64,000 nucleotides of DNA from Aegilops tauschii subsp. strangulata (GCF_002575655.3 NC_053040.3:223028628-223092627); one strand, 5' to 3'; shown: positions 46,501 through 58,377, numbered from the stretch's first letter. Translations and numbers: made by a program. Notes: generated by a model not told the origin, from the sequence alone.

Positions 46501-47983
46501 CCAGGGTTCCCTCAATACCCTAGTTGCTAAGCCAGATCTCGTGGACATCATCAAAAGGCTACATAAGTATGACTCTGAAGCCCACAAGATTAAGCGCTAC
46601 CTCGCAGGAGGAAAGCCCTCATTCTTCACTATTGCTGAAGATGGCACCTTATACTTCAAGGGCCGCCTAGTGGTTCCATGTGCAGAGAAAAACCTGGATA
46701 TGACACAGGAGGTTATGAAAGAAGCTCATGATACGCCTCTATGTATCCACCCTGGTAGTACAAAGATGTACCAAGACATCCGTCAGAGATTCTGGTGGTC
46801 TAATATGAAACAAGACGTTGCTCGTTATGTTGCTGAGTGTGACGTTTGCCGTCGTATCAAAGCAGAACATCAAAGGCCTGCTGGAACTCTGCAACCTATC
46901 TCTATTCCTGAATGGAAATGGGACCATGTTGAGATGGACTTCGTCACTGGATTTCCCAAATCACAGAAAGGTAATGATGCTATTCTTGTCGTCATTGACC
47001 GACTTTCCAAAGTTGCACATTTTCTGGCGGTCAAAGAAACGATCACTGCTAGCCAGTTGGCAACGCTCTATATGTCCAGGATTGTTTCACTCCACGGTAT
47101 TCCATTGGTTATCAGCTCAGACCGTGGCAGCTTATTCACTTCAAGATTCTGGGCAAGTTTCCAAGAAGCTATGGGAACTCATCTGTCATTCAGTACTGCA
47201 TTTCATCCTCAGTCGCAGGGGCAAGTTGAATGCGTCAACCAAGTTCTCGAAGACATGCTTCGAGCTTGTGTTATTTCCTTCGGCAAGAAATGGGAGGAAT
47301 CTCTCCCGTATGCTGAGTTCTCTTATAATAATAGCTATCAAGCTAGTCTGACGATGGCCCCCTTCGAAGTGTTATATGGATGAAAGTGCCGAACCCCTCT
47401 GAACTGGTCAGAAACTGGGGAACGTCCACTCTTTGGTCCGGATATTATCCAACATGCCGAAGAACAAGTCCGCATTATTCGCGAGAATCTCAAGACTGCT
47501 CAGTCACGTCAGAAGAGTCAGTATGACCGTCATCATAAAGACATGGTCTATCAACCTGGCGAAAAGGCTTATCTTCGAGTCACACCTATGAAGGGTGCTC
47601 ACCGCTTCGGAATCAAGGGCAAACTAGCTCCTCGATATATTGGCCCATTCACTATTCTCGAAAGGCGTGGAAAAGTGGCATACCAACTGGAGCTTCCGCC
47701 GAACCTTTCTCAGGTTCACGATGTGTTCCATGTGTCACAGCTCCGCCGTTGCTTCAAGGACCCAATCCGAGCAGTGGATCATGAAGTGCTCGAATTGCAG
47801 CAGGACCTCTCCTATAAGGAGCATCCGGTCCGCATTCTCGACCAAGCTGAACGCCGCACACGTCAGAAGGCGATCAAGTTTCTCAAGGTCCAGTGGTCGC
47901 ACCATTCTGAAGATGAGGCCACTTGGGAACGCGAGGATCGCCTGCGTGATGAATACCCCGCACTGTTTCCTTCTACCTCCTAA
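43508..47983 (+). pseudogene. Gag-pol of element 4 with chromodomain, two nonsense mutations
   Basis: One frame runs from ATG 43508 (after ATTAGCAG, a possible acceptor) to 47983 with only two stops, TAG 43583-43585 and TGA 47381-47383. Numbering from 43607: gag 1-190; CCHC knuckle C266, C269, H274, C279; protease D-T-G-A-S at 342; RT Y-L-D-D at 659-662; RNase H C-D-A-S at 806; integrase zinc cysteines 1078 and 1081, with core D1111, D1172 and E1208. After the second stop come the GPY/F module (47635 on) and a chromodomain-like end (about 47820-47960) that would direct integration to heterochromatin. RT motif A has Tyr at 597 in place of the catalytic Asp. Confidence 0.93.
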
Positions 47984-48007
47984 AATCTCGGGACGAGATT
48001 TCTTGTA

Positions 48008-48019
48008 GTGGAGGAGATT
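48008..48019 (+). promoter_or_regulatory. Polypurine tract of element 4
   Basis: GTGGAGGAGATT stands directly before TGTAACGCCC, the start of the 3' LTR. Confidence 0.7.
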
Positions 48020-50712
48020 TGTAACGCCCGGATAATTAAGCTACAGTAATCCCACGCTAATGATGCCACATCACCACGATTACTGTTGTTAACCTCGCGA
48101 TGATTCGAAACCGTTTCAAAATTTAAATTTAAATTAATGTCAATAATAAAAGTTTTCAAAAATTTAAACAAAATTGTTCGGTGGGTGCCAGATATTGCAC
48201 TGATAATTATTGTGGAGAAAACATATTTTTAGAAAATGCCTAACTATTTTAAAAATGATGTAAAACAGAAAAGAAAATAAATAAAAAGAAAAGAAAATGC
48301 AACAGAGGAAACAAACAAAAAAAAGGAACAAAAAAGAGAAATAAAACAACCCCCCCCAAGCTGGACCGAACGGCCCAGCTAGCCGCCGCACCGGCCGGCC
48401 CACCAGGCCTAGTCGGGCCTCCTTATCCCTCCCACTCCCGAAACCCTAACCCTATCTACCCCGTCGCCCCCCCACTACCCCACTCCTCTCTGGATCCCCT
48501 CTCTCTCGCATGTCCCCCTCCTCCCCCCGCTCGATCTGGGCGCCCCCGCGCCCGTCCCCGCCCGGAACGCCACCGCCACGGCCACCTCGCCGGAGCCACC
48601 GCGCCGCCTCCTCCCTGGAGTCCCCCGCTCGCCCGACGACCCCGCCGCCTGGATCGACGCCGCCTCGACCTCGTCTCGTCCCCGACGGACTGCTTCCCCT
48701 CCGGCGCCATCGTCCCTGACCCCCCTCCACGAGCCCCGCTGCCTAGACCCCACCGCCCCGTGGTGAGGCCCCGACATCCCCTCCTCCTCCCTTGCTCCGG
48801 CCACTTCGGCCAGGGCCTCGCTCACCGGCGCCCGCACGCGCGCGCATGTCCCTTCGCCGGTACCACCTACTGTCGCGTTAGGACACACCTCGCACTGCTC
48901 ATTGTCATGTCACGCATCGTCATGTTTATGTTTGCATTGTATTTACTGTTTCTTCCCCCTCTTCTCTCCGGTAGACTACGAGACCGACACTGCTGCTGCC
49001 CAGTTCGACTACGGAGTTGACGACCCCTCCTACTTGCCAGAGCAACCAGGCAAGCCCCCCCCTTGATCACCAGATATCGCCTATTCTTCTCTATACTGCT
49101 TGCATTAGAGTAGTGTAGTATGTTACTGCTTTCCGATATCCTATCCTGATGCATAGCCTATCCTTGCTACTACTGTTGTTACCTTTACCTGCAATCCTAC
49201 ATGCTTAGTATAGGATGCTAGTTTGCCATCAGTGGCCCTACATTCTTGTCCGTCTGCTGTGCTATACTATCGGGCCGTGATCACCTGGGCGGTGATCACG
49301 GGTATATACTTATATACTATATACATGACACATGTGATGACTAAAGTCGGGTCGGCTCATAGGAGTACCCGCAAGTGGATCTTTGTGGCGGAGCGACAGG
49401 GCAGGTTGAGACCACCCAGGAGAGAGGTGGGCCTGGCCCTGGTCGACGTTCGCGGTTACTTAACACGCTTAACGAGATCTTGGTATTTGATCTGAGTCTG
49501 GCCATTTGGTCTATACGCACTAACCATCTACGCGGGAGTAGTTATGGGTATCCCGGCGTCGTGGTATCAACCGAAGCCTTCGTGACGTCAGCGACTGAGT
49601 GGCGCGCGCCGTGTTGGACCGCTTTGACGTAACCGCCGTGATCGTGTGGGTTGCTAGGTCTGCTCGCGGCCGCGTTCGCAACGTGCAGGTGTGCATAGGG
49701 CGATGGGCCCAGACCCCTGCGCGCATAGGGTTAGACCGGCGTGCTGACCGCTCTGTTGTGCTTAGGTAGGGCTGCGACGCGTTGATCTTACGAGGCCGGG
49801 CATGACCCAGAAAAGTGTGTCCGGCCAAATGGGATCGAGCGTGTTGGGTTATGTGGTGCACCCCTGCAGGGAAGTTTATCTATTCGAATAGCCGTGTCCC
49901 TCGGTAAAAGGACGACCCGGAGTTGTACCTTGACCTTATGACAACTAGAACTGGATACTTAATAAAACACACCCTTCCAAGTGCCAGATATAACCCGGTG
50001 ATCGCTCTCTAACAGGGCGACGAGGAGGGGATCGCCGGGTAGGATTATGCTATGCGATGCTACTTGGAGGACTTCAATCTACTCTCTTCTACATGCTGCA
50101 AGATGGAGATGACCAGAAGCGTAGTCTTCGACAGGACTAGCTATCCCCCTCTTATTCTGGCATTCTGCAGTTCAGTCCACTGATATGCCCCTTTACACAT
50201 ATACCCATGCATATGTAGTGTAGCTCCTTGCTTGCGAGTACTTTGGATGAGTACTCACGGTTGCTTCTCTCCCCCTTTTCCCCCTTGCCTTTCTATCTGG
50301 TTGTCGCAACCAGATGTTGGAGTCCAGGAGCCAGACGCCACCGTCGACGACGACACCTACGACACTGGAGGTGCCTACTACTATGTGCAGCCTGCTGACG
50401 ACGACCAGGAGTAGCTAGGAGGATCCCAGGCAGGAGGCCTGCGCCTCGTTCGATCTGTATCCCAGTTTGTGCTAGCCTTCTTAAGGCAAACTTGTTTAAC
50501 TTATGTCTGTACTCAGATATTGTTGCTTCCGCTGACTCGTCTATGATCGAGCACTTGTATTCGAGCCCTCGAGGCCCCTGGCTTGTATTATGATGCTTGT
50601 ATGACTTATTTATGTTTTAGAGTTGTGTTGTGATATCTTCCCGTGAGTCCCTGATCTTGATCGTACACATTTGCGTGCATGATTAGTGTACGGTCAAATC
50701 GGGGGCGTCACA
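48020..50712 (+). repeat. 3' LTR of element 4, internally deleted
   Basis: The 2693-bp copy opens with TGTAACGCCCGG and ends with GGGGCGTCACA. It contains the LTR start missing from the 5' copy and a GC-rich leader zone (48420-48850). It then jumps at ATGTCCC (48846-48852) to the sequence equivalent to 40329, so the part seen at 39330-40328 in the 5' copy is absent. The flank after the LTR is TCATG. Confidence 0.9.
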
Positions 50713-50939
50713 TCATGCAAGCACACATTAAGCATAATATGATCAAACACGTGATCACATAAGTATCTCACGAGCATAACACGAATTGTAGCATAGGAAG
50801 ACAACCAAACAACCAAATTAGCAAGAGTAGCAAGGCAAATGAAACCAACAAAAAGAGCAAGAGGCACTCTCTCTCGAAGCCTATGATCTATACACTTTCC
50901 CCCCCTTTGGCAACAAGTTACCAAAAAGTTCGAAAACGT

Positions 50940-53148
50940 ATACTGCTATACGACACTCCAAGCACAATCTCCGGGAGCTCCTGAAGGGGTCTTCTGGCTT
51001 GTTGCTCCGGTGTGCATAGACGACGTGGAGAGGAGTCCATCTGCAAATTCCTTTGAGGAAGTCTATGGAGCTGGAGGAGTTGACACTGGAGGGGCAACTG
51101 TGGCAGTGGCTTCAGGTGCTGAGATGGTAGTCCTGGAGTCTCTGGCAACTGGCACAGCTGATGATTTTTGTGCCCTTGGCACTCTCTGGAATGTATCTGT
51201 TGTGGGTCTATCATCACGATCCTCAGCATCATCCCTAAGCTTCTCCACAACTATCTGAATCTCAGTGACCTTCACATCTAGGTCATGTATGTTTGTCTCA
51301 ATGATCCTTTCAAGACTTTCCTGATTTTGAGACAAGGTGGCCAAGCTCTTCTCAATTCTCACGGTAGCCTCAAGAAGATAACTGAGTTGATCTTGCTTGG
51401 TCTTGAGATTCACAACTGAAGCATCTGGGGCACTTGCTGCCTTTGCTGCTTTTGCAGCCTTAGCTCTCTCAATCTTCTCCTAGGCATCAACACAAGTAGG
51501 ATGTGAAGCATCCATGACAACCTCGTTGTCCTCAAAGTCTGGCCTCAAGGGTAGATGCTCTCTGTCCAGTAGATATGTCCCAGTTCCCATCTTGGAATGG
51601 ATAAATGTCTGGATGTGTGGGGCATATCCACAAGACCTCTTCTGGTCGGCTGCTATCCTCTTCACTGTCTCAAAAATCAAACTCATGACTTTAAATTTTT
51701 GTGGGACATCAAACAAATGGAGCAAATTGATGGAGTGACAACGTATCATCCTGTGATCTCTAGACTTGGGCAATAGAGTGTGCCTCAAGATGGTGTTCTT
51801 CGTGGTCAAGCCAGCAAGCAGATAATATATAGATCCAAGTTTGTGAGTCTCCAAAGCTTTGTCAGGGATTGGCTTGTACATGTTAGCCATGGAGTTGTGA
51901 TCCTTCCTAAGCTTGCCATACACATCAAGATCATTCTCTTCTTCCTTCGGGGCATTGATCAGCTTGGCCCATTCAGAGATTGTTGACTGATATCTGGTGC
52001 CCTCTGTCATCCACACTATCTTACCATCAAGGTAGAAGTGGGGCAGTGGAGTAGAACTGCATGATCATCTCATCGTTCCACTTTGTCAGTTCTTGTCCAA
52101 CAAACTTGTCCACACCATTCATCCTGAAGCTCTCATGCACATGGGGAAAGTAATCTTCATTCTCATTAATATATTCCCAATCAACCCATTTCATGTCACA
52201 AACAATGCGCTTCTTGTCTAACAAGACAGTCTCATAGAAGTCCTGCTGTTCTCTGGTATGAAAACGATAGTCCACAACAGTCCTTCTCCTTGTGGCATAA
52301 GAATCATTCCGCCTCCATAATCTCAGACCATGATTCTTTCTCAACTTCATATTCTCTGCCACAAGATGATCATCATTATGATCTGGGATCTTGGGCTTCA
52401 AGTTTTCTGAGCAGTAGTGGCTCATCATCTTCGTGAACTTTAGGCACTGGGGCCTTGTACTTCTCTGCAGCTAAGATATTCTTGTTGATCTCTTTGGTGC
52501 TATTGATCTGGGGGCTTGAGCTGGAGCTGTAGGCTTAGGGGCAGACTTGGGCTTTGAAGGAGCAGCCCCAGTCTTGATAGCATCTGCCATAAGCTTCTGT
52601 GTCTTGGAAGGAGGTGCAGCAGGATCTTCCTCCTCCTCCTCTTCTTCCTCCTCATCCCTCATCATGGATGGTCTGCCAATCACTCTAGCAATGGTCTTCC
52701 TGACCCTTTCCTTCCTCGTCTTTCCACCACCAGCAGCTTCTTCATCCTCTCTGCGCTCAATAGTAAACTGCATTGTTTCTTGAGTTGAAGCTCTGGCCTT
52801 GGACATTGGAGTCCTTTTAGCAGGACCCTTCTTGGAAAGGCCTGGCTTTGTGGCAGCAGTAGTAGCATACTCTTTCTTGAGCACCTTTTTCTTGGAGGCC
52901 ACTTCCTCCTCAATCACAAAGTCTTCATCTTCACTCTCAAAAGTTCTTTTCTTCCTTTGCTTATTAGTTGGCAAGTTGCTGGGAGTGCTTCTGCTTCCCT
53001 CATCATAGCTACTAGAGGGTCTAGTGCCCTGACTGAGATTGACCTGCTCTTCAGACTTATTCTGACTATCACTGACTTCTGACATAGCTGCAACTGACCC
53101 TGTGAATAGATGGGTGTGGATAGAGTAGATGAGCATCACAAAATACAA
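50940..53148 (-). pseudogene. Decayed additional ORF of a retrotransposon
   Basis: The N-terminal part (53148-52474) is Lys/Ser/Glu-rich with an E-rich run of about ten residues and nuclear-signal-like K-K-R clusters. A globular part follows at 52428-51483 with F-Y-E-T and an R-S-C-G-Y-A-P-H-I-Q motif, similar to 'putative plant transposon protein' domains, from memory. A coiled-coil-like, then Pro/Thr-rich end lies at 51413-51063. The frame carries TAG at 52471-52473, 51480-51482 and 51063-51065 and one frameshift near 52035 at a CCCC run. The start after TTCACAGGG near 53100 is uncertain. Function unknown. Confidence 0.55.
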
Positions 53149-53179
53149 CTTATTTTTGCAAAAGTTGAAACAAAAACTA

Positions 53180-54060
53180 CTTTAGTTTTCTGTAGAAAGC
53201 ATTTCAGAGCTACCGATTTGACAAACTCGGTAACACCAAAGCACTACCAGAGTCTAAATATGCAGTTTCGGTCAGACCGAGATGCTGTTTGGTGACTCCG
53301 AGGTGCTAGGATTTCACAGAGAAAGTGATTTCAGTCTCACGGATTAGTACACTTTGGTCAAACCGAGTTGTACTTAGTGCAATGGCCAGGGCCAATTGGT
53401 GTGACCGAAATCCTCAGATCGGTCGGTCCTAGATGGGTTCGGTGGAAACTTAACCCTAAGTTTTTGCATCAAATCTATTCTAAAGGATTTCTTTGCTGGA
53501 TAGATTGATCTCATACATGGGAAGAATAAAGGCAATATACTTTGTGCAAGAATCAGAGTAAAGGATAGCACAAAGGGTTGAATCCGTACCCTAACTCGGT
53601 GATGGTTCGCTACGGCGGCAACGTCAGTGAAGATACCCGTTGACGGCGGCGGAGACCAGCGGAGGAGGCTCACTGGCGGAGACGACGGTGATCCGGAGAC
53701 CTAGAGGCGGCAGTGCTGGGGAGGCATGTGCGAGTCTTTTGAAGAAATTTCCAAACTTCGAGCCGCGGTATATATACCCAGACATTGTCGGTGGCGCCGA
53801 GTGGAACGTCTCGGTGGCACTGAGATGCAAAACTGCTAGCAGTTGCTGCAACTCTGTGAGACCGAATCGTTCTAATCGGTGGCACTAAGATGAAAACCTA
53901 GATCAACTTACTGATTTCGGTGAGACCGAGTTGGATAAGTTGGTCTGACCGAGAATCACTAAGAGGGTTTAGAAGTTATCCCTTGACAGATCGGTGGCTT
54001 CGAGTGCTCCTCACCCAGAGGGTCTGAAAGTGACTTGTTCAAATTTTGTGACGTACCATG
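53180..54060 (-). promoter_or_regulatory. TATA-bearing zone with repeated CGGT/ACCG motifs
   Basis: On the minus strand GGGTATATATACCGC near 53765-53780 is a strong TATA box. Around it lie about fifteen CGGT or ACCG half-sites, many paired as CGGTnnGACCGA (for example near 53268, 53795, 53917 and 53935). The arrangement suggests an LTR or internal promoter that drives the ORF at 53148. No TG...CA borders are identified. Confidence 0.45.
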
Positions 54061-54820
54061 AACAGAGTATGAGACGAGAAAAAGCATAGGTAGCTAGAGG
54101 GAGTACTTAGGCATTCTTGTACATACATTTGGCAAAAGAAGAACCAAACAATCAAAACAACAAATGGATGTCCTCGAATGGAGAAAATTATGCAACCAAC
54201 ATGCTCACACAATAAGATAGCAAATAAAACATGTGGCAAAGCATATACATACACTTTAGCATCTATCAAGCAATTGGCGATGACTAGGTCATCTATATAT
54301 GAGTATATTGACTGAGAAGTCAAATGAGAACATTTGATCGTAGGTCATACTCATCGTTTAAGCACAAGTGGGGTTACCACTTTTACATAAAGCATTGTTG
54401 TGTTCACATCATTAGAGTTGCTTTAGCTCAATTTTTAGAGCAAAGCTCCCCCTAGATGTGATATCCCCCCAAGAGGGATGAACTAACCTTGGGTTTTGTC
54501 GATGATGACTTCATGTAGATGTTGAAGATGTGGATGCTCAATGTTGATGTAGATCATTTGGAGCAATCCATTGGAGTGTTGCACTTTCAATACCTACATG
54601 GGTTAGTCCCACAAGGAACATACAAGGATATCCATAGACATAGAGTGAAATACACTTATGTTGATGTCCATGAAAGCATTAGGTTACCCTGTCCCTTGTC
54701 TTACCAACAAGAGGGTTTGTGACTCCATGAACTAGTGCAAGATATGAAAGTTGATTGCACTTGTCCTCGCCAAAGTGAATACGAGTCAAGTATGTTGGTG
54801 GAGTCACCCTCAAGAACTCT
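54061..54820. other. Non-coding stretch of the copia-like remnant
   Basis: No domain-bearing frame. A CTCCCCCTAG run near 54447 is purine-rich on the minus strand. The stretch probably belongs to the untranslated region after gag. Confidence 0.5.
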
Positions 54821-56342
54821 CTAGTTCTTATTCTTTGGGATCCACATCAACTTGATGGGAATCCTTGGAGTTGTAGTCGTACTTGATGAAGTAGAACTTG
54901 ATGTAGTCTTGGGAACCCACTTGACCATGGCCTTAGGAGCTTCTTCAAATGAATCAATCTCTTCTTGAAGCTTGTCCTTGCTTTTTAGCTTGTGGTCTTG
55001 TGGTGGAAGATCATCTTGAGCTTGTGTTCCCTTGAAAGAAGTGGGGTCATATTTCTCTTGTTGAGGAACAAACTTCGTCTTGGGGTATTGATCTTCTTCC
55101 CACTCAACTCCGTTGGCATTGAACTTTTGTTCAAAACCAACACCTTCATTCTTCCGGTGCCTTCCTTGCTTGCGTACAATTTCCTCAAATTGCTTACTTC
55201 CGGCAAGGCTCTTGTAAAAACCTTTCTCTATAATTCCCTTCAATAAGCTATTTTCTTGCTTAAGTGTAACTTGGCTAAGAGAATCATTAGTGGAATCAAG
55301 AGAACTACTAGAAGCAACAATATCGGATTTAACATGATTATTTTTACTACTAGAGGAAGAATCTTTCTTGTTCTTATTGCTAGATTTTACTTGTGGCATA
55401 TAAGTAGACAAGAGGATACGTTTGGCAAGATAAGAAGAACTCTTCTTTCAAAGATCATCATTGATAGCTTTTAAGAACTCATGCTCTTGCTCTAAATTTA
55501 GCTTCTCGAAGCATAGCTTCTCATGAGTCTTTAGAAGCTCTCTATGATCCTCTAGAGTTGTTTCATGAGCTAACTTAAAAGTGTTTCATTCTTTAGTTAG
55601 ATGCTCAATCTCCTTCTTATCATTGTCATTCATTTCATCTTGATTAGCATGAATACTAGCAATTTCATCATAGTTTTCATCACTAGTGTTGTCAACAAGT
55701 AAATCATCATCACCTAGCAAATCATCTTCATCACTATTGAAATCAACATACTCGGGATGTCATACCTTAGGGCCTTTAGCCATGAAGCATCTTCCAATTC
55801 CTTCATTTGTTGAGTCAAATATGTCGTAGGAGTTGGATGACACAAGTCCAAGACCGGCAACACCTTCATCTTGAGTATATTCGGAGTCAGAGTAATATCT
55901 TCTCTCAGAGTAGTTGTCGGAGTCGGAACCGGATACCCATTCACCAACATGAGCTTGATGTCTTCTTCTTGTGTAGCTCTTTGAGTATTTGTCCTTCCTT
56001 TCTGAATCCTTGCTTCTACGAGAGGGTCTTCGTTCATAACGATCATCTCTACTCCTTCTCTCTCTTGGTGGCGATTCATCTCTTTTACTTCTCCTTTTTG
56101 GTGAATCTTCTCTTTTCTTGTAGGGAGCCATACACTCATTGGAGTAGTGTCCAGGTCTTCCACAATTGTAGCAATTACGATCATGACTAGAAGATCTTTT
56201 GTCATTGTAGGATCTTGACTTGGAGCTTCTCTCTTTGCTTCTATTCTTGTAGAACTTGTTAAAGTTCTTCACCATTAAGCTCAATTCTTTATTGGAAACT
56301 TGTTTCTCACTTGATGTTGTAGGAGCATCACTTGAAGCTTTG
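54821..56342 (-). pseudogene. Copia SIRE-type gag with zinc knuckle
   Basis: On the minus strand an Arg/Ser/Asp-rich part contains C-Y-N-C-G-R-P-G-H-Y-S-N-E-C near 56140-56180, a perfect CX2CX4HX4C knuckle for RNA binding. A coiled-coil-like Leu/Glu-rich stretch follows (about 55720-55460), then a Ser-rich spacer and a basic end with W-V-P-K-T-T (55411-54821). Stops near 55757, 55585 and 55447 break the frame. The N-terminal half of gag is missing at the junction with the gypsy fragment at 56343. Confidence 0.75.
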
Positions 56343-56607
56343 TGATGAGGACATCAATACCATTGTTATACCCACAACCCTTGCTGCTATACATACTGGA
56401 CCAATTACTAGAGCTCGTGCACGCCAATTAAATTACCAGGTACTTTCGTTTCTTGGTAATGATTCTAATGTTCATGAGAATATGATGCTGCCTAAGTTGG
56501 ATACATTTGTCTTGCTTACAAATGAAGGGCCTAGCATGGAAAAGAGGGATGAACACTGGAGCAAGATCAAGCATGGTGATGATGGCATGCGCAAGGGGAA
56601 CAACACT
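56343..56607 (+). mobile_element. Ty3/gypsy pol-tail fragment, second copy
   Basis: Matches 29875-30140 from the same first base (TGAnGAGGACATCAATACC). The frame 56332-56661 encodes the tail with the R-A-R-A-R-Q-L-N-Y-Q motif, here without a stop. The CACTA element at 56608 interrupts it after GGGGAACAACACT. Confidence 0.7.
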
Positions 56608-57110
56608 CACTACAGGAATCAGCTATTTTGCCGTCTGCCACGGCGGACGGCAAAGGCATGAACGGCGGACGGCAAAGACCTTTGCCGTCAGCCGCGGACG
56701 GCAAAAGGCTCCGGCAAAGTAGGCTACGGTAAAGAGCTACTTTGCCGTCTGCTTCCGGGCGGCTGACGGCAAAGGCCCTTTGCCGTCTGCCACGGACGGC
56801 AATAATTGCGCTGTCAGTCCGTTAAGTGGCTAACGGCAGGCCTTTGCCGTCCGCGGCAGACGGCAAACTTTCTAGTGTCTTTGTCGTCCGCCGTATGATG
56901 TCATCTGCACGTCACTACATGGCAGGCCTTTGCCGTCCGCCGCTGACGGCAAATTTTTTTACTCTTTGCCGTCTGCCACTGTAGGCAAACTGACCAAATG
57001 GGTCAGCTCCCAGGAAGCACAACTGGATGCCACGTGGCTTCTTTGCCGTCCGCAGCAGACGGCAAAGAGCCCGTTGCCGTCGGTGGCAGACGGCAAAGAG
57101 CCTGCATATT
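56608..57110. repeat. Terminal and subterminal repeats of the CACTA element
   Basis: After the CACTACAGG terminus about twenty copies of TTTGCCGTC or its complement GACGGCAAA occur, often as facing pairs such as TTTGCCGTCCGC...GACGGCAAA. Such arrays bind the accessory transposase protein in En/Spm-type elements. The frames across them are repeat-driven. Confidence 0.85.
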
Positions 57111-57204
57111 GGCTCTTTTTTCTGTTTTTTATTAAATCCAACAATTTTCACAGCAAATATATATGACATATATAGATATATTTCACAGGCATTCATATCA
57201 CATA

Positions 57205-57350
57205 TATCCAGCACATAAGTTCCATACATTCATACATAAGCAAGTTCAATCCATTCATACATAATCAAGTTCCATCCATACATATTACATAAGCAAGTTC
57301 CATCCATCAATTCATACATAAACAAGTTCCATCCATACATAAACAAGCAC
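57205..57350. repeat. Tandem repeat, ATACATAA..CAAGTTCCATCC units
   Basis: About five imperfect units of 25-30 bases, each with CATACATAAnCAAGTTCCATCC. They lie between the subterminal array and the gene. Confidence 0.7.
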
Positions 57351-57425
57351 TCCATAGCAAGCTAGCTTCCATGAAGTGAATGAAATCTGCAAAATGGCAA
57401 AATAAGAAAGTTAGAAATAGGTGGC

Positions 57426-57520
57426 TAGAATAAGAAGACTAGAACAAGAAGAGTAGAACAAGAAGAAGACTAGAACAAGAAGAGTAGAACAAGAAGAAGA
57501 CTAGAACAAGAAGAGTATGT
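57426..57520. repeat. Tandem repeat, AGACTAGAACAAGAAGAGT units
   Basis: About three units of roughly 33 bases, almost identical to each other, so recently amplified. Confidence 0.75.
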
Positions 57521-57534
57521 CATTTATGAGCTAA

Positions 57535-58230
57535 CTTACGTGAAATGGATCATATATGAGCTAACTAAGTTGAAATGGGTCGTTTATGAGCTAGCTAAGG
57601 TGAAATGGATCATTTATGAGCTAACTTAGTTGAAATGGGTCATTTATGAGCTAACTAAGGTCAAATGGATCGTTTTTGAGGTAACTAAGGTGAAATGGAT
57701 CGTTTTTAGCTAACTTAGGTGAAATGGATCATTTATGAGCTAACTTAGTTGAAATGGATCGTTTTTGAGCTAACTTAGGTGAAATGGATCATTTATGAGC
57801 TAATTTAGTTGAAATGGATCTTTTTGAGCTAACTTAGGTGAAATGGATCATTTAAGAGCTAATTTAGGTGAAATGGATCGTTTTTGAGCTAACTTGGTGA
57901 AATGGATCGTTTATGAGCTAAATTAGTTGAAATGGATCGTTTATGAGATAACCTAGGTAAGATGGGTCATTTTGGAGTTAACCTAGGTGAAATGGGTCAT
58001 TTTAAAGCTAACGTAGGTAAAATGGATCATTTAGGAGCTAATCTAGGTAAAATGGGTCATTTTTGAGCTAACTTGGATGAACTGGATCATTTATAAGCTA
58101 ACCAAGGTAAAATGGGTCATTTTAGAGCTAACTTAGGTAAAATGGATCGTTTATGAGCTAACTAAGCTAATTATGCAATTTTTGACATAAGTAAGCTAAG
58201 TACAGATCGTTTTAGAGCTAACTTAGGTAA
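57535..58230. repeat. Minisatellite, about 30-bp GAAATGGATCATTTATGAGC units
   Basis: About twenty units with the core AAATGGRTCRTTTATGAGCTAACTTAGGT, with single-base changes and one- or two-base indels. Divergence grows toward the right end, where units merge into TAAGCTAAG-rich sequence. They lie in the 3' non-coding part of the CACTA element. Confidence 0.85.
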
Positions 58231-58377
58231 AATGGATGGTTTTGGAGGTCAGTAAGCTTATTAAGTCATTTTGGAGGAGAAGAAGCTAAGTCTAGGTCAT
58301 TATGGTAAGCATTGGAGGAAATAAAGCTAAGTCTAGGTCTTTATGCATGTGTTAAGCAAAACACTAGATAAACTTAC

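Larger units (their letters stand above)
39330..50712 (+). mobile_element. Ty3/gypsy chromodomain element (element 4), young
   Basis: Two long LTRs flank a tRNA-Met-type primer site, an additional ORF, and a single-frame gag-pol ending in a chromodomain. This order and the domain sequences fit a chromovirus, probably the Tekay/Del branch. The shared LTR parts (40336-42191 and 48857-50712) align at a constant offset of 8521 without gaps. I count about 12 differences in 1856 bases. At the commonly used 1.3e-8 substitutions per site per year this means roughly 0.25 million years. The 5' LTR lacks its start and the 3' LTR has an internal deletion. Confidence 0.9.
50713..56342 (-). mobile_element. 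Ty1/copia-like remnant, SIRE-type gag plus additional gene
   Basis: On the minus strand come a SIRE-type gag (56342 to about 54821), a non-coding stretch, a TATA-bearing zone with CGGTnnnACCG motifs (about 54060-53180), then a decayed ORF of about 730 codons (53148 to about 50940). No protease, integrase or RT is visible. Element 4 ends at 50713 and therefore inserted into or recombined with this remnant. A G-rich AAAGGGGGGGAAAG stretch on the minus strand near 50893-50906 may be a polypurine tract. Whether the two coding parts belong to one element is not certain. Confidence 0.6.

Noticed and set aside
48452..48888. Several long Gly/Arg- or Pro-rich frames
   Set aside because: Same reason: GC-rich LTR leader with open frames in four registers.
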